Shown here in pieces: positions 32,070 to 43,017 of a stretch of DNA of 64,000 nt. This stretch comes from Sycon ciliatum (taxonomy: Eukaryota; Porifera; Calcarea; Leucosolenida; Sycettidae), in NCBI RefSeq assembly GCF_964019385.1, contig NC_088645.1, forward strand, positions 26,996,863-27,060,862, read 5' to 3'. Numbering within the stretch: the first letter of the stretch is position 1; every line of letters begins with the position of its first letter. The notes under the pieces were generated by a model, which saw only the letters and a program-made list of their open reading frames with translations, ran no database searches and had not been told where the DNA came from. Position numbers and translations under genes: made by a program.

Positions 32070-32385
32070 AGGATAAGGACTTTCGGTTTGTGACAATTCG
32101 CCTTCGCTTGGCTTCCCCTCTTGATATATTTTGCATACTATTGAGCCTCCCAAGTTGGGTGGGCTCTTGCCTTGCATCGCCGAGTTGAAGTAAGACAGGT
32201 ATGTCGGATGGTGCTTCTGGTCTCGTCATCATCAACCAATAACTTCTGACATCCTTTGTTTCCGAGGGACGTAGTTCGTGCATATCTTCGTGGCGTATAA
32301 CCCTCATTGGATATTTCCGCACCTGAGCCTTCTTACTTGAAAGGTTGTTGGGTTGCGCTTCGTAGGTGTGTTAGAGCTAGGTATC
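32070..32385 (+). repeat. Dispersed repeat related to 16205-16520
   Basis: Same order of motifs as the copy at 16.2 kb; both have a family-2 hammerhead nearby, though in different relative orientation. Function unknown. Confidence 0.5.
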
Positions 32386-33047
32386 AGGTCGCTGAATTAC
32401 TCAATATCCATGTAGAGGTTGTACAATTTCGTCGCACTATCTGATTGTATAGCATCTTGGTCCTTTCGTGGACTGTTAGTCATGACTCGTAACTTATCAC
32501 ATTTTGTATTTCCTTCTTCATTGGCTAGTCAATTGACAACCGCTCTTCAAAACACACCTACAAAATATGTAAGTGTTTACTTTGACGTTACGGAAAGACA
32601 AAATTAATAAATAAGGTGGTCACACGGCTGACAGCAAAGCCAGATGACGCAGCTCACCAGATCAAGGCGTGGGTCCTCTTCACTCAGTAGATACAGAGTC
32701 GAGTGAGTTGTATTCCTGGTGCCGAAAAACGCGCTCAACACCCCTGTATGGCAACTTTGCAATGTCTAACCCCCGAGGCGAAGTAAGTACTGTGGTAGTT
32801 ATACTGGCAGAAGTTAAGAAGTTAAAAAGTAAAAGAAGTTAAAAATGTTGTCATCATAATCCCTGACCTTGGCAAGTTGGTAGAAAGGTGAGAAAGGTTC
32901 ATTCACACAGTATCACATTCATCTGCCACTACCTTTCTCACATACACTATATTCACACCTTGCAAAGGTGCAAAACGTCGCTTTTTGCACTTGTTAGCTG
33001 CTGTATTTCTACCTGAAACCATATTAGCTACATGTATATAAGTGTGA
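32386..33047. other. No gene recognised
   Basis: AT-rich; nothing noticed. Confidence 0.35.
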
Positions 33048-33475
33048 CGACCCTGCCGCAGGCATTGGTGGGAGATCTGCGCCAAACCAGAGCCGGATTG
33101 CTCGGGAACTTAGACGCTCTGCAGAGCCTGCGAGCCATTGCCCATGACCGACCCGCATGGCGAGATCTATGTATGAAGATCTGTGCATCGTGATATTCCG
33201 ACAGGTCCTGAAACAGTCAAACTCAGGAAATAGCACTATTATTATCACTCAGGCTGCAATATTCAATGACATAATTAAAGACATATTCATAAATGACATA
33301 TCTTCAATACCCATGAGCTATATTGTATATGATAATTATATCATTGTATCATCGTTCTAGCTCAATTTCTTTCCCCTGTCATAGTCCTGTTTATCATGTT
33401 CAGCATAAGCGAAGTTGTGGATCATGCTTGCATAGTTGACTCCAACGCGTACATGCAAGTAATAATAATAATATA
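33048..33475 (+). mobile_element. LINE 3' end with (TAA)n tail
   Basis: The frame reads TLQSLRAIAHDRPAWRDLC (near 33107-33169) and ends soon after, the usual C-terminus of a LINE ORF2 (AxDRxxWRxL). Then comes a 3' UTR of about 270 bp ending in AATAATAATAAT. The UTR from 33170 is over 85 percent similar by eye to 46985-47310, so at least two copies of this family are present. Confidence 0.7.
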
Positions 33476-35399
33476 AGTGTGTGTTTTAGTTATTAAATTT
33501 TTATGTGACGGCGTTCCACTGATGACAGTCACAAGAAAACGTTATGGAACTGGACTTTCTTCATTTTTGCTGTTGTTATGAGTGCACAATTTATCTTATT
33601 TATTGCCATTTTACGACTTTTGTCTCCTCGTCGATTGTTTAAATGCTATAGATTCTGTTTCAGAATTTCGGATACAATTTCGCGCTCATTATAAACAGCC
33701 TAAATTGGCCTGCACAAGTCGGTTCACTAGTATAATTATAAAGCAAGGATCATTTTTACTGTTAGGAGTTCCCCCGATAGGCTATGCCTTTGGGAAATCC
33801 TTTAAATAAAACATTGCAAATACAGTACTGCTATTCCTATTCTACCTGTTCTCCGCAAAACCTGTGCAATTATAGGGATCATGGATTATTGAGCTTCGAA
33901 ACGTCAGCAAACCAACTCGGTAGAATGCTAGTGGAACACGGCGCCATTTATAATTACCTTCTTACACTCATCAGCTGTCCAAGTGAATCTGCTATTTTAG
34001 GTTTTTAGAGCCTTCACACAGTTTCCGAATTTTACACCGATTTCTGCGAACTTCTATTGAGACCTATTCTCCGGACCTGAGCAGAGTTTTCATTGATCTA
34101 AAATAAACAAAATGGGACGCACATTGGTGGGGGGGGATTTGTGCCGCAAGGTGGAATGTTCCCGAGGTGCAGATCAAAATCCTCCAAAAAAAATACGTTT
34201 CATCGCAACAGGTCAGCCGAGAACATCATTCTGAAAAGTTCCCTGCTTGCTGGAGCAGTCCTCTAAAAACGAGCGAGTGGCCTGAAAAGATCTTCAACAG
34301 CTCTAATTTTCGGTTTCTCTCTCTCAAACCATTGATTTGTAGTATGGTTAAAACGGTCACGGTTTTTCCCCTAACGGTTAACTGCTAGGCTAACGGTCGG
34401 TTTAACGGTTATAACTTATAACCTATAAGCCACGGCAATCCTGCGGACTCTTTTTTAACCGTATATTTGACTATACTCATTCAAAAAATGTAACCTATTC
34501 AGTACACCTCACACATGCATGCTCATTCATACATACTCTCACACCAAGAGACCAGATATAACGGACTTGACAGCCCAGAAATTGCGTACGCGTGCAACAG
34601 CCTGCGAAAGTGCATACTTTGCAACGACCTGATACTTGAAAAATCGACTGGAAAGTTACTGCATAAGCGTTATCTTTATCGGCTAACTGTTCATTGTTCG
34701 TAACCAGTCTGCAACCGGTTTATCGGACTAACCGTTTGAGCCCTAATTAATAGTACATGTACTTCTAGGCAAAATTAAAAAACGGAGGACTTGAACCAGT
34801 GGCACATCAGTTACCACTCTCTGTGTTGTTAGGATCTAAATATGAGGCAGAAATAGAAAAAAGATGAAATATGTGGCCTTGAGTGTATACTTGTGGAGTA
34901 GACTCGTACGCCCAAGAAGGCAGTTTCAGAGGGCCAGCCTAGCAAAGTTCTTATTTTTCAGCGCCCCAGGCTACGTTCTTATTTCGCGTTCTTGCACGTC
35001 CAACATGACCCGTGACGCTCATGTACAATTCCCTTTCGCTTTGTTTAAATTTGGCCTTGGGAGTTGGTGCTGGCGCCAAACGGGCACTAAGCGCCGGTTT
35101 TCGAATATGTGAGCAGCCAGGAGCACTTTATCTCGAAGACAAGCAATAAATGAGCGCTACATTTTGGACAGTCGACGTATAGACAAAAGTCGTAAAATCA
35201 GGAAAAATTCGTGCAGAATGTGCAGTCAGTAGTAGAAGTATACTAGGAACAGCCAGAATGGGACGGAGAGGTTAACTTTTTCTTCCTCAGCATTTTGAAA
35301 CCAATGCACCGTATTTCCTTGAACACCTCTCGTCCCTTCTTCACCAGCCGCCCTTGCTTGAGCGCCGTCAGTTCTTGGGATGGGGGTTATTTATACTAT
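33476..35399. other. No gene recognised
   Basis: A decayed hammerhead-like string lies at 33513-33550: a perfect 6-bp stem I GUUCCA / UGGAAC around CUGAUGA...GAAAACGUUA, but no stem II. Around 34340-34740, AACGGTTA-rich inverted motifs suggest an old hAT-like element. No gene found. Confidence 0.35.
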
Positions 35400-36071
35400 T
35401 GTTGAAATGAGCGTATCTATAACAAACGAGCGATCGGTTCTACTAACGAGCAAGCTATCGAGCGAGCTAACGAGTTTCATTGATGTGGCAAATATGTTTT
35501 TTTGAATATTTTTTTTCTAAGTTAGATTTTATTCAGCTGGTTCAAATCATCACCGCCGGCATTTGGGAGTGCTGCTGCTTCACTTCATTCTGCTGTTTGG
35601 TGTAGAGATGTCTTTTCAGCGCCGTCGATGAGTAGCCTTTGTAAGAATAGACCGTTTTGCAAAGATTGCAAAGAGCCCTGGTCTTCGCTGCTTAGCGGGA
35701 GAAAATTTCCAAACGACTGAGCGTAACTTTCACTCGAATGGAGAGGTGACCGAAGCATATCCTGCGACAGGTCAGCAGATGCGGAACAAGACATCAGTAG
35801 AGTCCACCAAAGCTGCAACGGCAACTGAAACAACTCAAGTGTCGTGCAGACATACAGTCACCGTAACTGCGAGTGATTTTCACTTTGCGCGGGACTGGAC
35901 TCTCGATCGACCAGGGAGTCGTAAAATATTTTACGAATCCCCAGTCAACATGTACTGTCATGTGTACGGAGTACGGTGTACGGTGTTCGTTAGTGCAAAC
36001 GAGCTGGCCGCACAAACGAGCCGAGTTTCTGGCGAGCGAGCTAACGAGTATCCGGTGAGATCGTTTCAACA
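35400..36071. mobile_element. 672-bp repeat element, copy 1
   Basis: Begins TGTTGAAATGAGCG and ends CGTTTCAACA, giving an 8-bp perfect terminal inversion TGTTGAAA. Flanked by CTAT on both sides (35396-35399 and 36072-36075). No coding capacity. The TG...CA ends would also fit a solo LTR. Copy 2 (36663-38588) is the same length once its insertion is removed. Confidence 0.75.
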
Positions 36072-36440
36072 CTATCATACAGTGTTTTCAAAACCCATTG
36101 CAGTGCTTGATGCACTCACTGAAAGTACAAGGCAAGGAGAAACAGAATAGAACGTACCACTGGTAAAAGGACTTGTAGGAGAGACTACTAAATAGAACAC
36201 AGCAAAATACACACACATAGATACCAGCGCATTTAGGGTAACAAAAGGACATAAACGAAAACGAGGAATTCAGTACCAGAGGTCGAGCAGCAACTACCTA
36301 CTTCTAACATGTTCTGTGGTGTGATACAGACAAACTGGTTGTATACAGAGCACACACTGAGACTCCCAAGAAAGACACATACATCTTAGCACGGCTAGTC
36401 GTATACGGAGTACACACCGAGCCTACCATGAAACACACAT

Positions 36441-36532
36441 CAGTGGCGGATCCAGGATTTGGCCGAAGAGGGGGCCCAAGGTATCCGTTCCGGATGCCCC
36501 CTGCCCCCCCCCCCCCCCTGGATCCGCCACTG
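36441..36532. mobile_element. 92-bp hAT-type MITE
   Basis: Perfect inverted ends CAGTGGCGGATCCAGG. CAGTGGCGGATCCAGG-type ends are common on hAT-derived MITEs in animals. CACAT flanks both sides. It contains a C-run of about 16. Confidence 0.85.
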
Positions 36533-36662
36533 CACATACATCTTTGCACGGCTAGAAACAATTCTGCCACAAGTCTTTCTAGTACACGTTGCAGAAAGTT
36601 GTTGTCACTGCTCTAATGGCCATTTCTGCACCAGTAGATGCAACACAGTGGTCATACAGTAT

Positions 36663-38588
36663 TGTTGAAATGAGCGTATCTATAACAAACGAGCGATCGG
36701 TTCCACTAACGAGCAAGCTATCGAGCGAGCTAACGAGTTTCATTGATGTGGCAAATATGTTTTTTTGAATATTTTTTTTCTAAGTTAGATTTGATTCAGC
36801 TGGTTCAAATCATCACCGCCGGCATTTGGGATTGCTGCTGCTTCACTTCATTCTGCTGTTTGGTGTCGAGATGTCTTTTCAGCGCCGTCGTTGAGTAGCC
36901 TTTGTAAGAATAGACCGTTTTGCAAAGATCGCAAAGAGCCCTGGTCTTCGCTGCTTAGCGGGAGAAAATTTCCAAACGACTGAGCGTAACTTTCACTCGA
37001 ATGGAGAGGTGACCGAAGCATATCCTGCGACAGGTCAGCAGATGCGGAACAAGACATCAGTAGAGTCCACCAAAGCTGCAACGGCAACTGAAACAACTCA
37101 AGTGTCGTGCAGACATACAGTCACCGTAACTGCGAGTGATTTTCACTTTGCGCGGGACTGGACTCTCGATCGACCAGGGAGTCGTAAAATATTTTACGAC
37201 TCCCCAGTCAACATGTGAGCCAGAGCACGCTAAAATATGACCACAGACCAAAAATTCGATTTTCAGTTTTTTGTTCAAAAATGATCAAACACACCTAATG
37301 TTCACTGTCTGACAGTTTTGGATTGATCTGACATGTCTAAGTGGTGCTACAATGGTATTATATGCAGCACTGTTGAAATGGTGAAATTCTATGTACAGCA
37401 ATGGGATTGTTATTTTTGCACACAGTTGATATGTCCATTGGTTCATCCTTTCTGGGTCAGTTCCTCTGTCCAGGGTCTTATAGCATGAGCTGACAGGTAC
37501 TGCGCCACATCCAAAATTTCTATAGGCACTGAGCTGGGTGTCCGAAATACCTCCTGTGTGGAGCACCATTGGAGAACCCCCAGCGAAAATACGGTCAACA
37601 TCTGTAGATGGCTGAAGAAGTTGGCACTCCGTGTCCTCTCCATCACACTCCACCTGTACTTTCAGATATACAGTATACACTGCTACACACAGTCTTCCTC
37701 AACATACTTGACGTCGCACTCATATTCCCCACACCAAAGCCCATCTGCACACAGTTTTCTCCGCTCGCCAGAGAGTACTGCTTTCGCTGCCTACTGCTCG
37801 TGCTAGCGATGTTCCGCATAACTGGTTACTCAAATTATCGATTTGAGCAAGTAATTAGTTGAGGGAGCAGCAGAGTCCATCGATTGTTTTTGCACTTGCA
37901 ACCAATACTGGCATTGTCCCGGATATGTGCAGCTATGTCCGTTCTGGCCAAATCATCGGCCGACTCACCTCCCAAGTCAGTGTTGATGCCAATCGCTTGC
38001 CAGGTTGTCATCAGAGTAGAATTCCTCGTCACTGCAGATCGTGGGACTACCAGCATCAATTCTTTTACAGTCGATGAAAGTGTCACCCTCAAATGACTCG
38101 TCGCTATAGCCATCATCGTCTTCCTTCTGTTTCCGACCCGAATCCTCAAAATATTTTATCCTGCGCATGGAGTGCGAGGATGTCGTCTTCTTCCACTCCG
38201 CAGTACATTACTACTACTAGGCTCTTCCGTCGATACATCGATGACGATCAGTTTTAGGCGACTCAGCGCAACATGGAATACAAACTCAAACAAATAAACT
38301 TACTTGTAACAAAGAAATGCATCCGGAACAGTCCAGTCGACCGAGGAGAACAACAACAGCGACTCGTGTTGCATTGCACTTCGTATTTTTTGCCGCGGAA
38401 CTCAAATCACGATTTTCTCGACTTTTTCCAAAAAAGCTGTGGTCATGTTTTAGCGCGCTTGGGCTCATGTACTGTCATGTGTACGGAGTACGGTGTACGG
38501 TGTTCGTTAGTGCAAACGAGCTGGCCGCACAAACGAGCCGGGTTTTTGGCGAGCGAGCTAACGAGTATCCGGTGAGATCGTTTCAACA
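36663..38588. mobile_element. 672-bp repeat element, copy 2, split by a transposon
   Basis: 36663-37216 and 38467-38588 together equal copy 1 (554 + 118 = 672 bases after removing the 4-base duplication). The two copies differ at only a handful of positions over 672 bp. Together with the 591 bp between them, they could be the two LTRs of a short element. Confidence 0.8.
37217..38466. mobile_element. 1250-bp TIR transposon nested in the 672-bp element
   Basis: Inverted ends of about 30 bp with mismatches: GAGCCAGAGCACGCTAAAA then TATGACCACAG on the left, and the inverse of GAGCCCAAGCGCGCTAAAA, CATGACCACAG on the right. Flanked by a 4-bp duplication ATGT (37213-37216, 38467-38470), whose single copy in the undisrupted element confirms it. 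Minus-strand frames inside encode an acidic peptide (RRIKYFEDSGRK, then SDESFEGDTF, SDEEFYSDD), as in the N-terminus of some transposase genes, but no catalytic core. Superfamily not assigned. Confidence 0.8.
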
Positions 38589-38740
38589 CTAATTTATACA
38601 CAAGTGCAGGGCAGTTCACAGTTTATCCACAATCACAGCTACCAACTAGATGTTATGCTCCTTCACATGCAGCTAGTGCTGCTGTCACTCCGGACAAAGC
38701 ACTTTTTATTTATGTATTTATTTTTTAAACTACTGTAAAT

Positions 38741-38905
38741 ATGAAGTAGTGGTTGCCACTTCGGCGATGATTTGTAAGAAAGGGTTTGCTCCCCACACCG
38801 GAGCTCGCGCTATTCCGCCGACTTTACTTGACACTTGACTGACTCACGACTGCCATCCAGAGCACACGAGAAGTCCATCGAACCTTCGACTCGGCAAACC
38901 ACTAC
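38741..38905 (-). repeat. Inverted partial retrozyme-like unit at the array edge
   Basis: Matches 6663-6830 in the same orientation, so it is head-to-head with the array that starts at 38906. Confidence 0.8.
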
Positions 38906-39115
38906 TTCGTACTGATGTGCCCTGCGCAGGCTTGCGACTAGTTGGTTTGGAGGTGACAGCGTTGCGAATGACCGAGGGTCTTCGACGTCTGTCGCACCGT
39001 CCAGGAGCGACACTGACTCACGCTGCTCTCTGGTGTTTACGAGGTGTTTGTCGCGCTGGAAACGGAGCGTCTCTGTAAGTTTGTATCCCTGGTGATGTTT
39101 GTGCATGGAGAGCAC

Positions 39116-39122
39116 TATAAAA
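39116..39122 (+). promoter_or_regulatory. TATA box in palindrome loop, first of the array
   Basis: TATAAAAG between AGAGCAC and GTGCTCT; the same arrangement at 39594, 40065 (TATATAAG), 40543, 43576 and, on the minus strand, near 6933. Promoter activity is inferred. Confidence 0.5.
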
Positions 39123-39153
39123 GTGGTGCTCTTCAGTCACAATCTTCCTCAGC

Positions 39154-39216
39154 CTACTCAAGCTCTACTGATGAGGGGTGAATTCCCCGAAACACTGTGT
39201 ATTAAGCAGGGAGTGG
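39154..39216 (+). ncRNA. Hammerhead ribozyme, unit a (stem I damaged)
   Basis: Core CUGAUGA, GGGG/CCCC, GAAA and GUA present; stem I GCUCUA / UUAAGC has two mismatches. Confidence 0.75.
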
Positions 39217-39630
39217 TGCTTTCTTGCAGTTTTGCCGAATCGAAGGTTCGATGGACTTCTCGTGTGCTCTGGATGGCAGTCGTGAGTCAGTCAAGTGTCA
39301 AGTAAAGTCGGCGGAATAGCGCGAGCTCCAGTGTGGAGAGCAAACCCTTTCTTACAAATCATCGCCGAAGTCGCAACCACTACTTCGTACTGTTGTGCCA
39401 AACGCGGGCTTGCGACTAGTTGGTTTGGAGGTGACAGCGTTGCGAATGACTGAGGGACCTCGACGTCTGTCTCACCGTCCAGGAGCGACACTGACTCACG
39501 CTGCTATCTGGTGTTTACGAGGTGTTTGTCGCGCTGGAAACGGAGCGTCTCTGTAAGTTGGTATCCCTGGTGATGTTTGTGCCTGGAGAGCACTATAAAA
39601 GTGGTGCTCTTCAGGCACAATCTTCCTCAG

Positions 39631-39694
39631 CCTACTCAAGCACAACTGATGAGGGGTGTATTCCCCGAAACACTGTGTATTGAGCAGGGAGTGG
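39631..39694 (+). ncRNA. Hammerhead ribozyme, unit b
   Basis: All core bases present; stem I GCACAA / UUGAGC has one mismatch; stem II loop is UGUAUU. Confidence 0.82.
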
Positions 39695-40101
39695 TGCTTC
39701 CTTGCAGGTTTGCCGAGTCGAAGGTTCGATGGACTTCTCGTGTGCTCTGGATGGCAGTCGTGAGTCAGTCAAGTAAAGTCGTCGGAATAGCGCGAGCTCC
39801 GGTGTGGGGAGCAAACCCTTTCTTACAAATCATCGCCGAAATCGCAACCACTACTTCGTACCGTTGTGCCCAGCGCGGGCTTGCGACTAGTTGGTTTGGA
39901 GGTGACAGCGTTGCGAATGACCAAGGGTCCTCGACGTCTGTCTCACCGTCCACTATCGACACTGACTCACGCTGCTATCAGGTGTTGACGAGGTATTTGT
40001 CGCGCTGGAAACGGAGCGTCTGTGTAAGTTTGTATCCCTGATGATGTTTGTGCCTGGAGAGCACTATATAAGTGGTGCTCTTCATCCACAATCTTCCTCA
40101 G

Positions 40102-40165
40102 CCTACTCAAGCTCAATTGATGAGGGGTGAATTCACCGAAACACTGTGTATTGAGCAGGGAGTGG
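40102..40165 (+). ncRNA. Hammerhead ribozyme, unit c (core mutated)
   Basis: UUGAUGA replaces CUGAUGA and stem II reads GGGG / CACC, so it should be inactive. Confidence 0.75.
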
Positions 40166-40579
40166 TGCTTTCTTGCAGGTTTGCCGAGTTGAAAGTTCGA
40201 TGGACTTCTCGTGTGCTCTGGATGGCAGTCGTGAGTCAATCAAGTGTCAAGTAAAGTCGGCGGAATAGCGCGAGCTCCAGTGTCGGGAGCAAACCCTTTC
40301 TTACAAATCATCGCCGAAGTCGCAACCACCACTTCGTACTGTTGTGCCCAGCGCGGGCTTGCGACTAGTTGGTTTGGAGGTGACAGCGTTGCGAATGACC
40401 GAGGGTCCTCGACGTCTGTCTCACCGTTCAGGAGCGACACTGACTCACGCTGCTATCTGGTGTTTACGAGGTGTTTGTCGCGCTGGAAACGGAGCGTCTC
40501 TGTAAGTTTGTATCCCTGGTGATGTTTGTGCCTGGAGAGCTCTATATAAGTGGTGCTCTTCAGTCACAATCTTCCTCAG

Positions 40580-40643
40580 CCTACTCAAGCTCAACTGATG
40601 AGGGGTCAATTCCCCGAAACATTGTGTATTGAGCAGGGAGTGG
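40580..40643 (+). ncRNA. Hammerhead ribozyme, unit d (intact)
   Basis: CUGAUGA, GGGG-UCAAUU-CCCC, GAAA, stem III CA/UG with loop UUG, GUA triplet, stem I GCUCAA / UUGAGC all present. Confidence 0.87.
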
Positions 40644-41040
40644 TGCTTTCTTGCATGTTCTCGAATCGAAAGTTCGATGGACTTCTCGTGTGCTCTGGAT
40701 GGCACACGTCAGTCAAGTGTCAAGTAAAGTCGGCGAAATAGCGCGAGCTCCAGTGTGGAGAGCAGTATGGAGAGGAAACCCTTTCTTACAAATCATCGCT
40801 GAAGTCGCAACCACTACTTCGTACTGTTGTGCCCAGCGCGGGCTTGCGACTAGTTGGTTTGGAGGCGACAGCGTTGCGAATGACCGAGGGTGCTCGACGT
40901 CTGTCTCACCGTCCAGGAGCGACGCTGACTCACGCTGCTATCTGGTGTTTACGAGGTGTTCGTCGCGCTGGAAATGGAGCGTCTCTGTAAGTTTGTATCC
41001 CTAGTGATGTTTGTGCCTGGAGTGCACTAGCATATGTACG

Positions 41041-41658
41041 CAGGGCGCGAAATAACGGTCGGACATCGGACAATTTCCGACCGTTTACGGTCAGTTTCCG
41101 GATGTTTTGTACATATCCGGACAAAGTGTCCGCGCACCTTTTTGCAAAGCACAAAAAAGAAAAGGCACTTCAATATTTTGTCACATAGTCATTAGTGATG
41201 TCGTCTGGCAAGAGAAAGCCAAGCACCGCTGATGCGGGTGCTCCTCTTGGAAAGAAGCCCAGAGGAGTCAAGACGACCACTTGTGACAACTGGGTCGCCG
41301 AGTATGATAGGGAGCTTTCAACTACTTCTGTTTGGCTGAGCTATGAGCGCAGTCCCTCAGATCGTAGCGTTGTCGAAAATTTGAAGTGTAAGATGTGTTC
41401 CCGTTTTGTTGATAAAATTCGCAGCAGCAAGAATTTTTCTGACTCCTTCGTCGTTGGCTCAAGGAACCTGAAAACGTCAGCCTTCAAAGATCATGCTGCT
41501 TCTGAAATGCATCGTCGTGATAACATTTCGATGGTATTAATTCTACACTGAACATTGTGTGATTTGATGTGAAAGTTGCATGTCCGGACATGTCCGGCCA
41601 TTTTTGCAACGGCAGGTCATTGTGTCAGAGCATATTTTAATCCTTAGCGCATGCCCTG
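41041..41658. mobile_element. Small hAT-like element
   Basis: Left end CAGGGCGCGAAATAACGG, a typical hAT terminus; right end GCATGCCCTG. Only CAGGGC is shared inversely. Flanked by GTACG on both sides (41036-41040, 41659-41663). It holds one exon-like gene part (41198-41551) and inverted GTCCGGACA motifs. hAT elements usually make 8-bp duplications, so the 5-bp flank is a reservation. Confidence 0.6.
41198..41551 (+). CDS. BED-type zinc-finger fragment of a hAT-derived protein
   Basis: ATG 41198; a GTG three bases earlier is in frame. 117 residues: basic, Ser-rich start (GKRKPST, KKPRGVK), then WVAEYDRE, VWLSYERS, and LKCKMCSRFVDKIR, with FVVGSRNLKTSAFKDHAAS and MHRR. This is the finger arrangement C-x2-C...H-x5-H of the hAT-derived proteins related to ZNF862/C17orf113. 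The frame ends shortly after the finger. A possible splice donor (ATG|GTATTA) lies where homology ends, so it may be a first exon whose later exons are lost. Confidence 0.6.
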   Translation: MSSGKRKPSTADAGAPLGKKPRGVKTTTCDNWVAEYDRELSTTSVWLSYERSPSDRSVVENLKCKMCSRFVDKIRSSKNFSDSFVVGSRNLKTSAFKDHAASEMHRRDNISMVLILH

Positions 41659-42879
41659 GTACGCAACAAGTCTGTAACGGACCAACGTATCTTGCTAACC
41701 CAATCAATGGCTGTGAATATTGATAATGGCACTAATTTTGACCTGATATCTTTAGATTTCAGGAAAGCTTTCCACCGGGTCGACCACTCTATACTCCTAA
41801 AGAAATTCGGTAAGATTGCTAAAGCTTTGTCAGTAAAATGGCTGAAGAGCTTCTTAGGGGATCGACAAATTGAAGTGAAGGTACATACCACTAAATCGAA
41901 GAAGCAGAGCATCAACTGCGGAGTGCCGCAAGGTTCCCACCTTTCACCACTCCTATTCCTACTCTATATAAATGACCTGCCCAACGCTATGCAACATTGC
42001 ACGCAATATCTATTTGCAGATGATGCCACCCTCCTACTGGCGTACAAACCTGAAGACACCCTCGCCAATAGAGCGAACATGCAGTCTGATCTCGATGCAT
42101 GTCAAACATGGGGCAGGAACAATGGAGGTGAATTCTCAGCAAGCAAGACATCCGTGCTGTGCCATAGAGCTATCAATGATACACCTACTGCAGGAATCCA
42201 ATACCAAATGTACAATGAGCCATTAACGGTGGTTTCTGAACTGCAACATCTTGGCATCACCTTGACCGACAACCTGGATTTCCACAAACATGTCGCCTCA
42301 ATAACTTCGAAGTTCAGATATCGAGGGCACCTACGGTCAATTATGTCCCAGCAACTTACGCCTTCGGCAATGATCATACTGTACAAAGGGTTCGTAAGAC
42401 CTGTGATCGAATATAGCTGTACGGTGTGGTCGTTTGGATCTAATAAGAAACCCATGACCACTCTTGATCACTTACAGGCAAGGTTTGCTAGAGCTCTACT
42501 GAAAAAGAAAAAAATTGCATTTGATTACACTTCTTCCAAATCTGTCTTAAATTCTAAATGCTCCCTAGAGTCACTAGCCTATCGTCGTCAAATCATCAGT
42601 CTCACTACTTTTCACAGATATGTTTTCCATCATCGTGATTACCTTGCTGATTTCCATTTCAAGATTACGAATAGTGAGCGACGACCAAATAAAATCATTC
42701 TTCCCAAATTTAAATCATTGTCTAAGTCTCTCTTCATGTTCCGAACTGCTATTCTATGGAACTGTTCACCCCCCAGTCTAACATCGGAAGCCTCGCTCTA
42801 TAAGTTCAAAGCTGCCCTCAGGAAATTTACAGCTGACTATGCTTATGCAATCAACGGAATTCCGCCACCTTGCAGTTGA
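41659..42879 (+). CDS. LINE reverse transcriptase, 5'-truncated but open
   Basis: The frame is open from the truncation point to TGA 42877-42879 (about 406 codons). It starts VRNKSVTDQRILLTQSM, then ISLDFRKAFHRVDHSIL (RT motif A with catalytic Asp), INCGVPQGSHLSPLLF (motif B region), YLFADDATLLL (active-site FADD), LQHLGITLTDNLDF, and the thumb and C-terminal FRTAILWNCSPPSL. The 5' endonuclease and first RT motifs are missing, so it cannot act alone. Different in detail from LINE B and D; CR1/L2-like clade by general look. Confidence 0.85.
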   Translation, partial: VRNKSVTDQRILLTQSMAVNIDNGTNFDLISLDFRKAFHRVDHSILLKKFGKIAKALSVKWLKSFLGDRQIEVKVHTTKSKKQSINCGVPQGSHLSPLLFLLYINDLPNAMQHCTQYLFADDATLLLAYKPEDTLANRANMQSDLDACQTWGRNNGGEFSASKTSVLCHRAINDTPTAGIQYQMYNEPLTVVSELQHLGITLTDNLDFHKHVASITSKFRYRGHLRSIMSQQLTPSAMIILYKGFVRPVIEYSCTVWSFGSNKKPMTTLDHLQARFARALLKKKKIAFDYTSSKSVLNSKCSLESLAYRRQIISLTTFHRYVFHHRDYLADFHFKITNSERRPNKIILPKFKSLSKSLFMFRTAILWNCSPPSLTSEASLYKFKAALRKFTADYAYAINGIPPPCS

Positions 42880-42995
42880 TTTTCCCCATTTCTCTCCTCA
42901 TCAATCCCTACTTCTCTTTGTACATACATCTACATCTACTGTTCTTTCAATCAAATGAACCCCTCGATAGGCACATTGCCTTTGGGTCATTTCAT

Positions 42996-43017
42996 AATAA
43001 TAATAATAATAATAATA
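42996..43017 (+). repeat. (TAA)n tail of the LINE
   Basis: Seven TAA-type units directly after the 3' UTR. Confidence 0.9.

Larger units (their letters stand above)
38906..41029 (+). repeat. Tandem array of about 478-bp retrozyme-like units, left block
   Basis: TATA positions at 39116, 39594, 40065 and 40543 give spacings of 478, 471 and 478. Each full unit has, in order: an AGAGCAC-TATAAAA-GTGGTGCTCT palindrome, a hammerhead ribozyme 35-100 bases later, TTTCTTGCAG (acceptor-like), AATAGCGCGAGCTCC, a long conserved middle, and CTCTGTAAGTTTG (donor-like). Units are about 95 percent alike by eye. The block ends abruptly at 41029, where a LINE has inserted. Confidence 0.92.

Noticed and set aside
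35585-37096. Identical minus-strand 82-codon frames at 35.6 and 36.8 kb as paralogous genes
   Set aside because: They are the same part of the duplicated 672-bp element; no domain and stop-prone flanks.
39577-40522. Repeated open frames in the 478-bp array, on both strands, as a protein family
   Set aside because: Frames differ between units in start and end, change with small indels and overlap a conserved ribozyme; RNA function explains the conservation better.
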